Part shown: piece by piece, positions 22,569-33,406 of the stretch | How positions within the stretch are numbered: position 1 is the first letter of the stretch | How the letters are laid out: each line of letters begins with the position of its first letter | Made by a program: the position numbers and the translations under genes | NCBI GenBank assembly: GCA_025200525.1 | Contig: CM045762.1 | Coordinates: 109,218,734-109,282,733 of the forward strand | Direction of reading: 5' to 3' | Length of the DNA stretch: 64,000 nucleotides | DNA from: Camellia lanceoleosa | Taxonomy: Eukaryota; Streptophyta; Magnoliopsida; Ericales; Theaceae | The notes under the pieces: generated by a model | Told to the model about the DNA's origin: nothing | The model's database searches: none | The model's input: only the letters and a program-made list of their open reading frames with translations

Positions 22569-23695
22569 AGGATTTAAGGTCTCCTAGACCAGAGAATGCA
22601 CAAGGCAGTGCGAATGAAGATGCAGGATTTAAGGTCTCCTAGACCAGAGAGTGCACAAGACAATGCAAATGACACAAAAAACAAAGTGCACAAGACAACG
22701 TGAGTGAAAGTGAATGCACAAGACAGTGCGACGCAGATGTGCACAAGATAGTGCGATGCAATGCACAAACAAGTACAGATAAGGTGCGTAGAACAGCGCA
22801 AGCAATGCACTAACAGGTGCAAGAAAGGTGCGCAAGATAGCGCGAACAATGCATTAACAAGTGCTACTAGTATTTTCTACACAAGATGAGAGGGAACAAG
22901 TAATGAAATGCACAGGATAGTGCGATGTGCGAGAAAACGCCAGTATAAACTGTACAAAACAGTGCGATGCGCAAGAAAGCGTGAGTGTAAATTGCACAAA
23001 ACAGTGCGATGTGCAAGACAACGCGAGTGTAACCTGCACAAAACAGTGCGATGCGCAAAACAGCGCGAGTGTAAACTGCACAAAACAGTACGATGCGCAA
23101 AATAGCACGAGTGATTAATTGCACAAAACAGTGCGATGCGCAAGATAGCGCGAGTGTAACTTGCACAAAACAGTGCGATGCGCAAGAAAGCGCGAGTGTA
23201 AACTGCACAAAACAGTGCGATGCGCAAGAAAGCGCGAGTGATTTTGAAATGCACTAAACAGTGCGAGTGAGATACAACCACAAGGTGCACAAGACAGCGC
23301 GAGAGAGATGAAATGTGAAAGTGCACAAGACAGTGCGAGAGAGATACAATGCGCAAGAAAGTGCAAGGAAGGTGCACAAAAGAAGTGTGATAAAATGCAA
23401 TACACAAAACAGTGTGATTGAGGTGCGCAAGATAGTGCAATGCGCAAAATAGCGCGAAATGAAATGTATGCAAAATGCATGAGATGCACAAAACAGTGTG
23501 ATGCGCAAAATAGTGCGATTGAAATGCAATGCACAAAATAGTGCGATAGAGGTGCACAAGATAGCGCGATGCGCAAAATAGCGCGATGCGCAAAATAGCG
23601 CGAAATGAAATGTAATGCAAAATGCATGAGATGCACAAAACAGTGCGAATGAGGTGCGCAAGATGGCGCGATAAAATGCATGCACAATGCAAGAC
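22569..23695. repeat. Tandem stem-loop array, 42-bp units (GCAC..GTGC / GCGC..GCGC)
   Basis: From 22922 to 23250 there are about eight near-perfect 42-bp units made of two similar half-units, TGCACAAAACAGTGCGA and TGCGCAAGAAAGCGCGA. Each half-unit is a minihairpin with a 4-bp stem and 6-nt A-rich loop. Flanking parts are the same modules less regularly spaced. The array opens with two copies of GGATTTAAGGTCTCCTAGAC. Because 42 is a multiple of 3, long frames appear on minus here, but they are repeat artefacts. The homologous array is at 54258-55395 in element C. It belongs to the variable 3' region typical of Tat elements. Confidence 0.92.
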
Positions 23696-23739
23696 TTGGC
23701 ATACGGCTTATGACATATCATTCCATTCATTTGGCACGC

Positions 23740-24080
23740 AGCTCACAACACAACACTTTGTTTGTTTGGCACGTGGCTCACAACATAATATTCTATTTAT
23801 TTGGCACGCAGCTCGAAACACAGCACTTTGTTTATCTGGGCACACAGCTCTTTTGGGCACACAGCTCATTTGGGCACACGACTCATTTTCGGGCACACAG
23901 CTCGTTTTCGGGCACACGGCTCATTCTTTGGGCACACAGCTCATTCTTCGGGTACACAGCTCGTTTGGGGCACACAGCTCATTTCGGGCACACAGCTCAT
24001 TTTGGGCACACAACGCATAACACTGCTCAATCTGAACACTCAGTCCATAACACAGCATTTGGTTTACATTTTGAACACAC
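23740..24080. repeat. Short tandem repeats with core CACACAGCTC
   Basis: Units of about 18-30 bp share GGGCACACAGCTCATTT, with an earlier GGCACGCAGCTCACAACA form at 23730-23825. They are the first of three related arrays that evolve in unit length along the DNA. Confidence 0.85.
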
Positions 24081-24084
24081 AGTT

Positions 24085-24310
24085 CAAACACTTGAATTTC
24101 TAAACACGCAGCTCAAACTTTTGGCGTGAACATGCAGCCCACATTTTTGAAATTTGAACACACAGCTCAAACTTTTGTCGTGAACACGCAGCCCACATTT
24201 TCTTGAAATCTGAACACACAGCTCAAACTTTTGCGGTGAACATGCGGCCCACATTTTCTTGAAATCTGAACACACAGCTCAAACTTGTTGTCGTGAACAC
24301 ATAGCCCACA
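24085..24310. repeat. 56-bp tandem repeat, about four units
   Basis: Each unit contains two half-units, one GCTCAAACTTTTG and one GCAGCCCACATTTT, each preceded by GTGAACAC or TGAACACA. It is an intermediate form between the CACACAGCTC repeat and the 84-bp higher-order repeat. Confidence 0.85.
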
Positions 24311-24321
24311 GTTTTTGAAAG

Positions 24322-24800
24322 TTGAACACGCAGTTCAAACTTTTGAATTTCTGAACACGCAGCCCATTTTTTTGATTGTGAACACGCAGCCCAAACTTTT
24401 GAATTTTTGAACACGCAACACACATTTGTTTGAAAGTTGAACACGCAGCCCAAACTTTTGAACTTTTGAACACGCAGCTCATTTTTGAATGTGAACATCC
24501 AGCACACATTTGTTTGAAAGTTGAACACGCAGCCCAAACTTTTGAACTTCTAAACATGTAGCCCATTTTTGAATGTGAACACGCAGCACACATTTGTTTG
24601 AAAATTGAACACATAGCCCAAACTTTTGAATTTCTAAACACGCAGCCCATTTTTGAATGTGAACACGCAGCCCAAACTTTTGAATTTCTGAACACGCAGC
24701 CCATTTTTGAATGTGAACACGCAGCACACATTTATTTGAAAGTTGAACACGCAGCCCAAACTTTTGAATTTCTGAACACGCAGCCCATACAGATTTCATT
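24322..24800. repeat. 84-bp higher-order repeat of three monomers (29+25+30 bp)
   Basis: Every monomer begins GAACACGCAGC. Type a continues CCAAACTTTTGAATTTCT, type b CCATTTTTGAATGT, and type c ACACATTTGTTTGAAAGTT. They follow in order a-b-c about four times, with some a-b pairs lacking c. This is satellite-like organisation inside the 3' region of element B. Confidence 0.88.
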
Positions 24801-25030
24801 TGCACGCAGCTCATTCTTAATTCTAAACATGCAGCTCATAAATTTTCATTTATGAACACATAGCTCATTCACTTCATTTTGAACACGCAGCTCGCACATT
24901 CCACTTTGAACACGCAGCTCCTACATTTTCAATTTTGAACACGCAGCTCATAACACAATACTGCTCGATCTGAACACACGGCTCATAACACGGTAGTCTT
25001 TTAATTTTCAACACACGGCTCATTTTGAAC
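24801..25030. repeat. Degenerate CACGCAGCTC monomers
   Basis: Decayed copies of the GAACACGCAGCTC monomer at irregular spacing close the array cluster. Confidence 0.75.
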
Positions 25031-25500
25031 ATATGGGATGCGACGACGGAACTTGCAGAAGTTGAAACAAACTCAGATGCCCGGCATTTCCCCCCATTTT
25101 TTTTTTCTTTTGCTTCAAAGTCTGGAACCTATATAGCTTCAGATAGGTCCTGGTTTTACTGTTTTCACATGACCCGGGTTGAACCCTGCGATTTTTTGAA
25201 AGAACAAAATCTCGTTTTGCACAAACATGGAGAATGGCACAGCACTCTGAGCACAAAGCGATTTTTTTTTTTTTTTTGAAATTAAAATTGAGAATGAGTT
25301 CTTAACCGGGTATTGAGCCTACAACTGACCACAACCAAAACGACTCAACAACGGAAAACAAAGGTAGAACAACCTAAACAAAACTCAACAGAGGAAAAAT
25401 AAGGTAAAACAACCTAAACACACTGAGTGACACTCGAAACGACTCAAAACAAGAATCGAGAGAAAGCAAAAGACACGACACTCAGACATATTGGAAAGAC
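25031..25500. other. Element B 3' internal block shared with element C
   Basis: No gene is seen. It has homology to about 55880-56290, including CTGGAACCTA, TTCAGATAGGTCCT and ACCCGGGTTGAACCCTGCG, with a poly-T run at 25263-25278. In both elements it lies between the arrays and the antisense-gene remnant. Confidence 0.65.
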
Positions 25501-25970
25501 GAAAGAACTCTTAGATCGCGAGGAGCCAATTTCTCCAGGTATTTGTTTCCCTACCCTTTCTAATTTGTGATTCTCACATCACTCGGCCCTCAGGCTCTGT
25601 TTTTCTGAAAAAGCCCTTTCCTCACTTTTCCTCTCAATGCACATCTCTCTATTCTTTAATCTCTCATTTTTTTTGTCCCTTCCTTGGGTGGTTGATGGAT
25701 AAATAGGAAGTTGCGGGCTCACACCACTAGCATTTTGCTAGATTCTCTTTTTTTCGGTGATGTCTAGTCGATGCCCCGGATGAGGGAGTGGAGTATCTTG
25801 ATCCATTCCAATTCGTGCTTCGCTCTTGGGTTGATACCTTGTTGCTCGGAGGATGAGAGAGCTTTCAGCCCCTTTGTTGACAACTTCAATTGTGTCTTTT
25901 TCTGGCAGGTAGAGTGCCCTTCTTGGCAAGTATGGTGCCCTCTCTGGCAAATGTATTGACAACGGGGAAA
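25500..25970 (+). pseudogene. Remnant of the antisense PMD/DUF7745-like gene in element B
   Basis: The intron-like sequence (CTCCAG|GTATTTGTTTCCC at about 25538, then CACATCACTCGGCCCTCAGGCTC) and the start of exon 2 (GTGGTTGATGGATAAATAG at about 25690) match element A at 3402-3560. Later coding-like words (GATGAGGGAGTGGAGTATCTTGATCC) correspond to A's exon 2 around 3835. Most of the gene is deleted and the frame is closed by several stops. Its presence at the same place and on the same antisense strand shows that the gene was ancestral to A, B and C. Confidence 0.6.
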
Positions 25971-25999
25971 AGACAGGAAGCCTGACTCAACTGTGCCCC

Positions 26000-26640
26000 T
26001 AGTTCACCACTTTGACCAATTTTTGTTTTTTTTGCTTCTGTTAAAACAATTTTAATCAAAATGAGAGTTAGATTAACACACTTGTTCGATTTTCTGATTT
26101 GAAATCATGCAAGTCACGTTATGAGCACTGAAAATTTTTCTTTTTTTGGGTCCAAGAAATGGTCTAGTTTTAGAAAAATGAAATACTTTTCGAGAAAATT
26201 AGTCAACCTCAGTAAAAATTCTCAAAAAAAAAAAAAAAAAACTGTTTTTGCAAACGGCTATTGCTCGACGAGCACAGAACCTACTCTTGAGATGCACAAC
26301 CTCGGATCAGAAGCAATGGAAAATTGCCCCTTTGCCTAAATGGCGCTGCATGGCAATGGAAAGTTCCCCCTTGTTTGGATAGTGCCGCAGCATTGCACGG
26401 CAACGGAAAGTTGCCCCTAGTCTGAATAGCACCGCAGCACGTGGCAACCAGTCCTCACAGTGACAATTACAACCAAATTCTCGGACACAGAGAAGACAAA
26501 GATGACCAGAACCAACGCATGGACACAGTTGAATTTGAAGTGTTTTACGGCTGGACTTCAGAATGAAGTTGCCTACGTATCCCAAAGATGGGAATCAAGC
26601 CTTACGTAGTTCGGGGTTAAGGTACACTCGGGTATTTAAC
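26000..26640. other. Non-coding block with PPT-like stem-loop units, element B
   Basis: No gene. It is homologous to A 4200-4540 and C 60800-61380. About three units of GGCAACGGAAAGTTGCCCC type lie at 26318-26450, with the intact stem-loop GGCAAC-GGAAA-GTTGCC at 26399-26415. An A-rich run lies at 26226-26240. Confidence 0.7.
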
Positions 26641-26645
26641 CTCTC

Positions 26646-26878
26646 CTTTTACGCTCTAACTTTTGCCAAGGCTGCCTTTCCGGGTATTCAACCTTGCGAG
26701 CTTTGTTTTTCTTTTTCATTTCTTTTCATCTTTTATTTTTTTATTTTTTTATTTTTTTTTCATTTTCTTCATTTTTCTTCTTTTTCTTTTTTTCATTCTT
26801 TGCATTTTTTTCTCTCTTTTTCTTGCTCTAACTTTTTCCTGGGCCGCCCTTCCGGGTTTTCGGCCCAGCGAGCCTCTC
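26646..26878 (-). repeat. Purine-rich tract bracketed by 50-bp direct repeats, downstream of integrase (B)
   Basis: On plus, two imperfect repeats of the form GCTCTAACTTTTkCC...GGGTTTTC...CGAGC lie at about 26652-26703 and 26824-26875. Between them is about 120 bp of nearly pure T with C (26705-26823), a purine tract on the element strand. C has the same layout (61411-61655); A has only a short version (4640-4660). Confidence 0.75.
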
Positions 26879-27480
26879 ATGGGTAAAAAGTGTAGCTTCG
26901 TCCATGTTGATCGGTCACAGGATCTCTAAGCCATCTGAATCCAGAAGAATAGTAGTTGTTCACTGATGATGTAGAAGTTCATCCAATGGGGGCTGAATTT
27001 GCCCCTAGTGTTGTGGATAGGCACTCGATCGTCTTTTAGCAATACTTTCTTCTTTCCTCCCTTCGGGGATTTGGCATTCTTGCCGATCTTCGTTAGCTTG
27101 AGAAATGACTCATCTTTCGCTCTTCGAGCACATCTGATAGTTTTGCCCCTAGTTCGAGGGGTGCTTTTGATCTAGCTTCGCAAGCTTCCTTTTGATCATA
27201 TCTGACCTTCTTGCCCCTAGTTCATGGGCTACTTCAAATTTGGCCATACAGGCCTCACATTGTGGTTGACCGTTGAACATTCTGAATTAAGGTCCAAGGT
27301 TTGAAAGTAACGGGTCGAGTTTCGGGGCTGAGAGCGATCCTAAGCTGTACAGTCTCAAGAGCGATTCCACACAGGTCTTCGCAGGACCACGCAAAATATT
27401 TTTTAAAATCTTTTAAGAAAGCGACTAGTCGCTCGCGTTGAAGACAATGTAGAACCAATCTGGATCAAGCCAGGGTCCTT
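26870..27480 (-). pseudogene. Deleted pol remnant of element B (integrase C-end, aRNH scrap, RT linker)
   Basis: Sequence matching the integrase C-terminus of A (4706-4935) is at about 26885-27085. It is joined directly to an aRNH fragment (about 27130-27290: MFNGQPQ, then a FEV-type helix) and to the segment preceding RT (27260-27458: LVAFLKDFKKYFAWSCEDL). RT, the first RNase H and the integrase core are missing. C has the same joins at 61655-62160. The frame is closed by many stops. Confidence 0.72.
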
Positions 27481-28093
27481 CTCAGTACTCACATTAACAA
27501 GCATGATCTCATTCATTAAGGGCTTAGCACGCCTCTCTTTCTCTCAGTTGATCAAATTTTTGCAAATCCCGAGGAATTCCTTCCTCTTTGTTTTCAACAC
27601 ATCGTGTTAGAAAAAGTTTTGAAAAACTTAGGTCAATGTAATGATTTAAAGGTGTAGAAGAGCAGGTGAGATGCTCCGCCAATTCATCCTAGATTTTCTG
27701 GCACAACCGGCACAAGGCAGAAGCAAATGCAAGAGTGTAAAAATTACTGCCGTTCCATTCAAAATCTGTTGGCACAACTGGCTCCAAGACAGAAACAGAC
27801 TCAAAAGAAAACGAAAAGACAAACACAAAATAAAAAAAGTGGTGTCCAAAGTAACACTCCCGGAATCACCAGATTTTTGTACAACAGGACTAACTTGATA
27901 TAACAAGATAGACCTTAATAAAAAAAAGACTGACTCAAGACAACGAGACAGACTCAAAACAAAACCACAGAGCTGACTCAACACCTGAGTCAGGAAGTAA
28001 AAAAATTAGCATTCGCAAATGCTCGAAATAGTGCGTGCCAAACGCCACATCTGAAATAAACCGAGCACCGCCCGCAGGTGGACCAACCCCTGA
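27481..28093 (-). other. Acidic linker remnant between gag and RT position, element B
   Basis: It corresponds to A's linker (about 34270-34560), with no usable frame. Protease is absent. A run of related words (GACTCAAAACAA, CTGGCACAACTGGC) is shared with C at 62400-62700. Confidence 0.55.
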
Positions 28094-29204
28094 TCACATA
28101 CTTGTATTATCCTCGAAATCCAACAACTCAGTGGTGACAGACTTTGCTGAGCTAGGTGGGAGGACAACCTCATTATCAAACAGATCCTGCACTACATGGC
28201 GAAGGCGGAAGCAGTTGTCAGTGGGGTGACTGGTCTGTTGATGGTACGCACAGTACTGGGTAGCGTCATGCTTCGCTGGAAGGGGACTCGGGAGAGGCCG
28301 AGACTCGAGGGGTTTGAGATGCCCTTTTTCGATGAGGATTTGAAGGGCCTTAGACAAAGGCATGTAGAGGGCATGGAAGACCCTGCGACCTCGGGGCGGA
28401 TACTTCGAGGTTTTCTGACTTTTAGTGGACGCACTCGAAAAAGGATTGGCAGGTGCTGCCTTGGCTCTCTGATCTTTTCCAGGTGCATAATTAGGGTTGG
28501 AGGGAACGGTTTTGGCATGATGACCCTTCTCTCGATTTTTCCCTTGGCTTGAACTGCCCTCGGTCTGAGTGGGGAAAATGTCATCCACAGTCTTAGCCAC
28601 AACTGCGAATACTTGCTGCTTATTTAACCCTCCGGCTTTCAGAGCCTCAATAGCCTGCTGGAGTTGTTCATAGGGATCAGTGTCCACCTTTATCTTGTTC
28701 TTTTTGCTAGCCTCCTTGGTGGAAGGTTTGGGTTGCTTGACCAGTGCGAAGTCTGCCTGCTGTTGACATATCATTGCCAGAGCTCGAGATAGCTTCAGGT
28801 TGGCTGAGCTCAATTACAATTCGCCCCAGTAGTGGGGGCTCCTCTGGCATGAAGTTCTCGACATACAATGTGATTGGTGGTGGGGCCGACATTCCGTAGG
28901 CTAGATCAGCCACAGACCTCTGAAGGTCGCCAATCATTCCCATCAACTCAAAGGTGGTAGGCTCACGAGTTTGAAATAATTGGGGTTCCCAGATCGGACG
29001 CGCGACAGGTGACTTGGGTGGACGTTGCATTTCAACATCAGCCTCACCTTGCATGGTGATTCCCTGGTCCTGGCTCAATTCTGCTGTCATGACCACAATT
29101 TCTTCTCGACTTCGCGTCATCACGAATCTGCTGAACTGAATAGAGGTGATGTGACTGGTGACTGACAGACCAGATGGACTGGATTGGTGACAGACCAGAT
29201 TCAT
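28094..29204 (-). pseudogene. Gag C-terminal remnant of element B
   Basis: Two overlapping frames (28094-28813 and 28707-29204) form one gag region with a frameshift around 28720-28800. Recognisable parts are REPTTFELMGMIGDLQRSV, ALKAGGLNKQQVFAVVAKTV, PPRGRRVFHALYMPLSKALQ and a zinc-knuckle-like CAYHQQTSHPTDNC (C-x2-H-x4-H-x4-C) followed by FRLRHVVQDL, a Tat/Athila-type nucleic-acid-binding motif. The gag N-terminal half is missing because the deletion at 29204/29205 joins gag to the LTR interior. Confidence 0.8.
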
Positions 29205-32200
29205 CCACAGGCATTCAAACAGTTATATCACATAAGCAGTTAGCCTCATGGTAAGCATGCTATCATGGCAGTCACTCACAGTCATGCAAGGATGCTAAAG
29301 CATAAACACTTACCGAGTACTCCAAGCCAAAGAAAGAAGCTAATTAGAAAACATGCATGAATCCTAACTATGCTGAGATGCCTAAGGCAACACATGCAAG
29401 AATGCAACTAAGATAGGCTCGGCTATTCTAAGATGACATATAAAATGCAACAACTGACATACGTATTCAACTCGGAATTGAAATACAATGCAGTTAGTAT
29501 GATGCGCCGAGCCCAGTGCATGCAATACAGATGAATGAATGCAAACATGCGAGCATAAGTATGCTAATTGAAACATGACCTAATCTAACCATCATAACCT
29601 GGTAAAATAAAAGGGAGAAAGACGTGGGGTTGGAAGACATACATCACACACACGCACACTTATTACATAATTGCCCTCTCTCGGAGGGTCCGAATAAATA
29701 ATACAGTTCGAATAAATAATTAACTACTCTAGCTAATTAAATATTACAAAACCCTAATTAATTAACAAATTAACTAGGAAAGCGAATAAACTAGCATGCA
29801 AGCTATAAAATGGACTGCCTCAGCTCTTGTTCCGAATGATGAAAGATGCATGCGTGCTTGGGTCGCTTTGTCGGGGAATTCCTTGCGATGCCCCGATTTG
29901 CCTATGTTTTGCAATTGGTCCTAGAACACTGTACAAAACTTCCAAGGTCACGACTAGTTTTTGTCTTTGGATTCCAATTTTCGCAGAGAGCAAGAAAAGG
30001 GCATGGCAAAGTATTTTCAACACATGCGTGCATGACCACTCTCCCTGTCATTGCACAAGCTCTAGAGAGTGTAGACCTCGATCCTTGTGCCACCAATCAC
30101 GCATCTCAATGCATGATGGCCGAGGAGTCGAATTGCACGACTCAATGTGAAATGAATGCACATATAAGCATAACAAGGCCTAAACTCCATCATGGGTAAT
30201 CCGGAGTGTTTCGATCGAATTGAGACACGTTTCGTCACTTGGAGTACGAAACGTCCCTCGTTTCCTGTGTTTGGACTAACCTTACTCCAAACACAATGCA
30301 ATGAGATGGCATACACAATGTGACTAACATGCAACCCTAAATGCAATGCAACCTAATGATGCTGGCATGCGAGGGATGATATGCAAACATGCAACTAGCA
30401 TGCGCAATGCTATGAACTAAGAATGGCATACTCAATGCACACGAACTATATGGCATACGCAATGCAATATGGACTTAAACTAAAGTGAGTGGACCTCAGC
30501 CACACTCAAATCAGTGGCCATACATGAAAATGAGACAATCGAAATACATGCAAACATGCACGAATACAAAGGACCGATCCTAAGGTACAACATGCAACTC
30601 TAACTAAGCATGGCAAAGGATGAAATATGGCATGGAAACACACATTCTCCAGCTCTGAAACATGATGCACAATGGTCCTGAATCATGCAAACACTTCACA
30701 CAATGCATGCTAGATGACACAATTACCAAAACTAGTGAAGCGGATTACACTAGAGGTACACAAAGTGGTGCACAAATGGCAAGACCAACCCCAAACAGAC
30801 CCTAGGGAGGTCCAAGATAGTGGGAAAATGGCCTAAAATGATGGCTCAATATACAAAGAAATGAAGCTCATTCAATGGTCCGAAAACAAGGCATACAAGC
30901 CCAACTCTCAAACGCATTTAAAGAGTGAAAATCATGGGAATATGGCATACATTTAAGCTCTCCAAAATATGCACAAAGTCAGTCTAAGGCATGGCCAAAA
31001 AGTGCTGGAATTAAGGGCCAAAAGATCATGCAATACAAGCTAGTAAACCATGATTTGCACTACAACTATATGAAGCACATGAGAGCTCACCAAACCAGCC
31101 AAAAAAAGAAGTATGCCATGCCAAATAATTCCCAAAAACCCATGGAAACATGGCCAATGCATGCAAGAATGATCTGTTCCTTTGAAAGGCCAATAAGAGG
31201 GTTATTCAACACATGCATGATGGACATACAAAATGGCAAAACCACCTCTGGACAGAGGTTATGATGGCCCTAAAACTCACTGAAAAGGTCCTAAAATAAG
31301 CCTAGGAAGCATGCAAGTAAAGGCCCCTTTGAAAGGCCTTGAAGAGGATTACTCTACACATGCACAATAGACATTCAACATGGGAAAAAGGGCTCTGGAC
31401 AGAGCCTATGCAGGTCACAAAACTCACAAAAAGTGGCCTAAAACATGGCTTGAAAACATGCAAATAGGGGCTCCTTTGAAAGGCCAAGAAAGCCAGTAAA
31501 CAAAACAAGGGTTGAGAGGGTCACCCCTCTCTGATTTTGATGCTCAAAAACACATAATAACCACTGAAAATCCACTAGATTTCAGTGGTCAAAAGGGCCA
31601 ACAAAGCTCACAACAAAGGCCCTAATGCATGGCCTAATACAAGAGGAAATGAAGCATGCAAGGGGGTAGATGATCCCCAACAGAAAAATAGTCTTAAACA
31701 AACATGTTTAGAAGCTCAAAACAAGACTTTTTTTAGTTTATGACAAAGCCTAAATATACTTGCAAATGGAGCTAAGATGTGAAGCAAAACAATGCTTAAA
31801 AAGGGAGAATGAGTGTTACCCTTGTAGAGAAGACCTCCAGCAGCTTCTGGACCAAAGTAAGAACTCTTCAACCTCTGAAAATGAGCTCCAAGGTGTTTAG
31901 GTTAATAGTGAAGGTGTTGTGCTTGGAGATGTAGTACAAAGGGTCCAAGAACTATGGACTTTTGAAGCTTGAAGTAGAGAGATATGGAGGGACGCGTATA
32001 AGCTTTAGACACAAAAATCTAAACCCTTGCAAATGGAGAGGCGGGTCTCTCTTATAGAAGAAGAGGTCCAAGGCTTCTCTTGGAAGCTTGGAGCAAAGTG
32101 GCCAAGCTTCTTGAGGAAGCTAGACCAAAGAGGTCAAGCTTCCTCAAGAAGCTCAACAAAAGGTCAAGCTTCTCTTAGAAGCTAAGAGTAAAGGGCCAAG

Positions 32201-33072
32201 CTTCTTTAAGAAGCCAAAACAAGAGGGTCAATCCTCGGAGGATGGAGCAAATGCCTCCCAGCTGGCATAGCTGGATTGCATTCAGAGAGACAAAAAAGTA
32301 GAAGGCTGGCCGACCAGTTCAGGTGGTCGGCCGACCACTCAACTGGGTTCCGACCGAGGGTCAAGCTCAAAAGGTGGTCGGCCAACCCATATTGGTGGTC
32401 TCCCAGGTGAATGCAACTCAGTGGTGGTATGGGAGACCAGAAAATGGGGCTCAAAAGTGAGGGAGACCACTTACCTGAGAAGAAAAACTGGCTGACCGGG
32501 GAAAGGTGGACTCCAAGAAGAAAAGGTGGCCTCCCACCCTAGTACCACCTTCCTAACAATGAAATTGGGGTCCATGCGAAAAATGAACCCACACTGATGC
32601 AAAACGAGGGTTCAGGGGTCAAAACGCATGGCCGGAGGCCCCGAAAACTGACTGTTAAGCATTGAAAGTGATGTGCGACCACAAAGGTGGTCTCCCAAGC
32701 CACAGTGTCCCTCTAGAGATAGGAAACAAGGTGTGTGCCAAAAACCGGAGCAAACAGAGAAAGTTAAGCGGTCCCAATCGAGGCGTCTGATCGTGGCTCT
32801 GGCCCAGTCTCCAAACGGGAATAGTGGTCTACGACCAGAAAAGTAGCCTACGACCACTGAGAGATGGTCTACGAGACCTCTCCCTCCCTTCGGGAAGAGA
32901 AAACAGAACCTAGTTTGCAAACCGAGGCAAAGCACAAATGAGTCCCGAAGTCCGGAGGCAAGGCTCTCAGCTGAGACTCCATAACCTCAGAACGAGCACA
33001 ACATGCGCAATCACTGAGCGCTCAATCGATAATGTCTGAGTCTTACGATCGGTCAAAAATGGGGTGTCTACA
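29205..33072 (-). repeat. 5' LTR of element B, truncated
   Basis: It matches 7385-11406 at high identity, with the TATA at 32051-32056 and the palindrome GTGGTCGGCCGACCAC at 32323-32338. It lacks about 660 bp of the primer-site end. The outer end (TGTCTACA, 33065-33072) is intact and abuts the duplication CAAGG. Confidence 0.93.
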
Positions 33073-33077
33073 CAAGG
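33073..33077. other. Right target-site duplication of element B (CAAGG)
   Basis: Perfect match to 6719-6723. Host sequence (A's RNase H) resumes here. Confidence 0.95.
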
Positions 33078-33406
33078 CTTGGCAAGCCTTCTCCAACGGA
33101 GTGTGGCGGGTCTCGTAATCCAGCATTTTCTTGCTCAGGTAATAGATAGCTCTCTCCACTTTGTCCTCAGGCTCTTATGCAAGCATGCAACCCATTGTAG
33201 TTTCAGTCACTGAAAGATACAGAATCAATGGTTTCCTCGGCTCAGGCGGTGATTACACAGGTGGGTTCTGTAAATATTTCTTGATCTGTTCGAAAGCTAC
33301 TTGGCATCGGCCGTCCCATTGGAATTTCTTTCCTTTCTTCAAGAGACCAAAGAGTGGTTCACAAGTCAAGGTTGATTTTGTGATAAACTGCCTTATGAAT
33401 TGCACT
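33078..33406 (-). pseudogene. RT end and RNase H start of element A
   Basis: After a frameshift at about 33407 the pol reading continues with FIRQFITKSTLTCEPLFGLL, a connection domain, then PLILYLSVTETTMGCMLA, where a Glu/Asp of the RNase H core is expected. It continues AIYYLSKKMLDYETRHTPLE to KACQA, where element B is inserted. One stop follows MLA near 33175. It joins 6723 to complete RNase H. Confidence 0.82.

Larger units (their letters stand above)
6724..33072 (-). mobile_element. Element B: non-autonomous Tat-like LTR retrotransposon with nested chromovirus
   Basis: It is bounded by TGTAGACG and TGTCTACA with duplication CAAGG. On minus the order is truncated 5' LTR (29205-33072), gag remnant (28094-29204), pol scraps (26870-28030), long 3' internal region with arrays, polypurine tract and complete 3' LTR (6724-11406). 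Removing element D (12405-21640) and its duplication leaves about 17 kb. Protease, RT and the integrase core are absent. The primer site, leader, gag start and about 660 bp of the 5' LTR were deleted at 29204/29205. By eye the two LTRs differ by a few per cent, more than D's LTRs, consistent with B being older than D. Confidence 0.93.

Noticed and set aside
22920..23250. Possible CRISPR array (regular repeats)
   Set aside because: The spacers are themselves repeated and the DNA is a plant retroelement; there are no unique spacers and no cas genes.
22877..23692. Long minus-strand open frames (up to 271 codons) rich in Cys, His and Leu
   Set aside because: They read through tandem units whose period is a multiple of three. 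All frames of the array are open, and there is no domain.
24223..24814. Overlapping frames of 104-150 codons with repeating CVF/AACS peptides
   Set aside because: Translation of the 84-bp repeat; open only because the unit length is a multiple of three.
26563..26929. Phe-rich membrane-like small proteins
   Set aside because: They are translations of a T-rich tract (purine-rich on the element strand) and do not persist between copies B and C.
28196..28552. Plus-strand frame of 118 codons
   Set aside because: It is the shadow of the gag remnant on minus, which has recognisable gag motifs.
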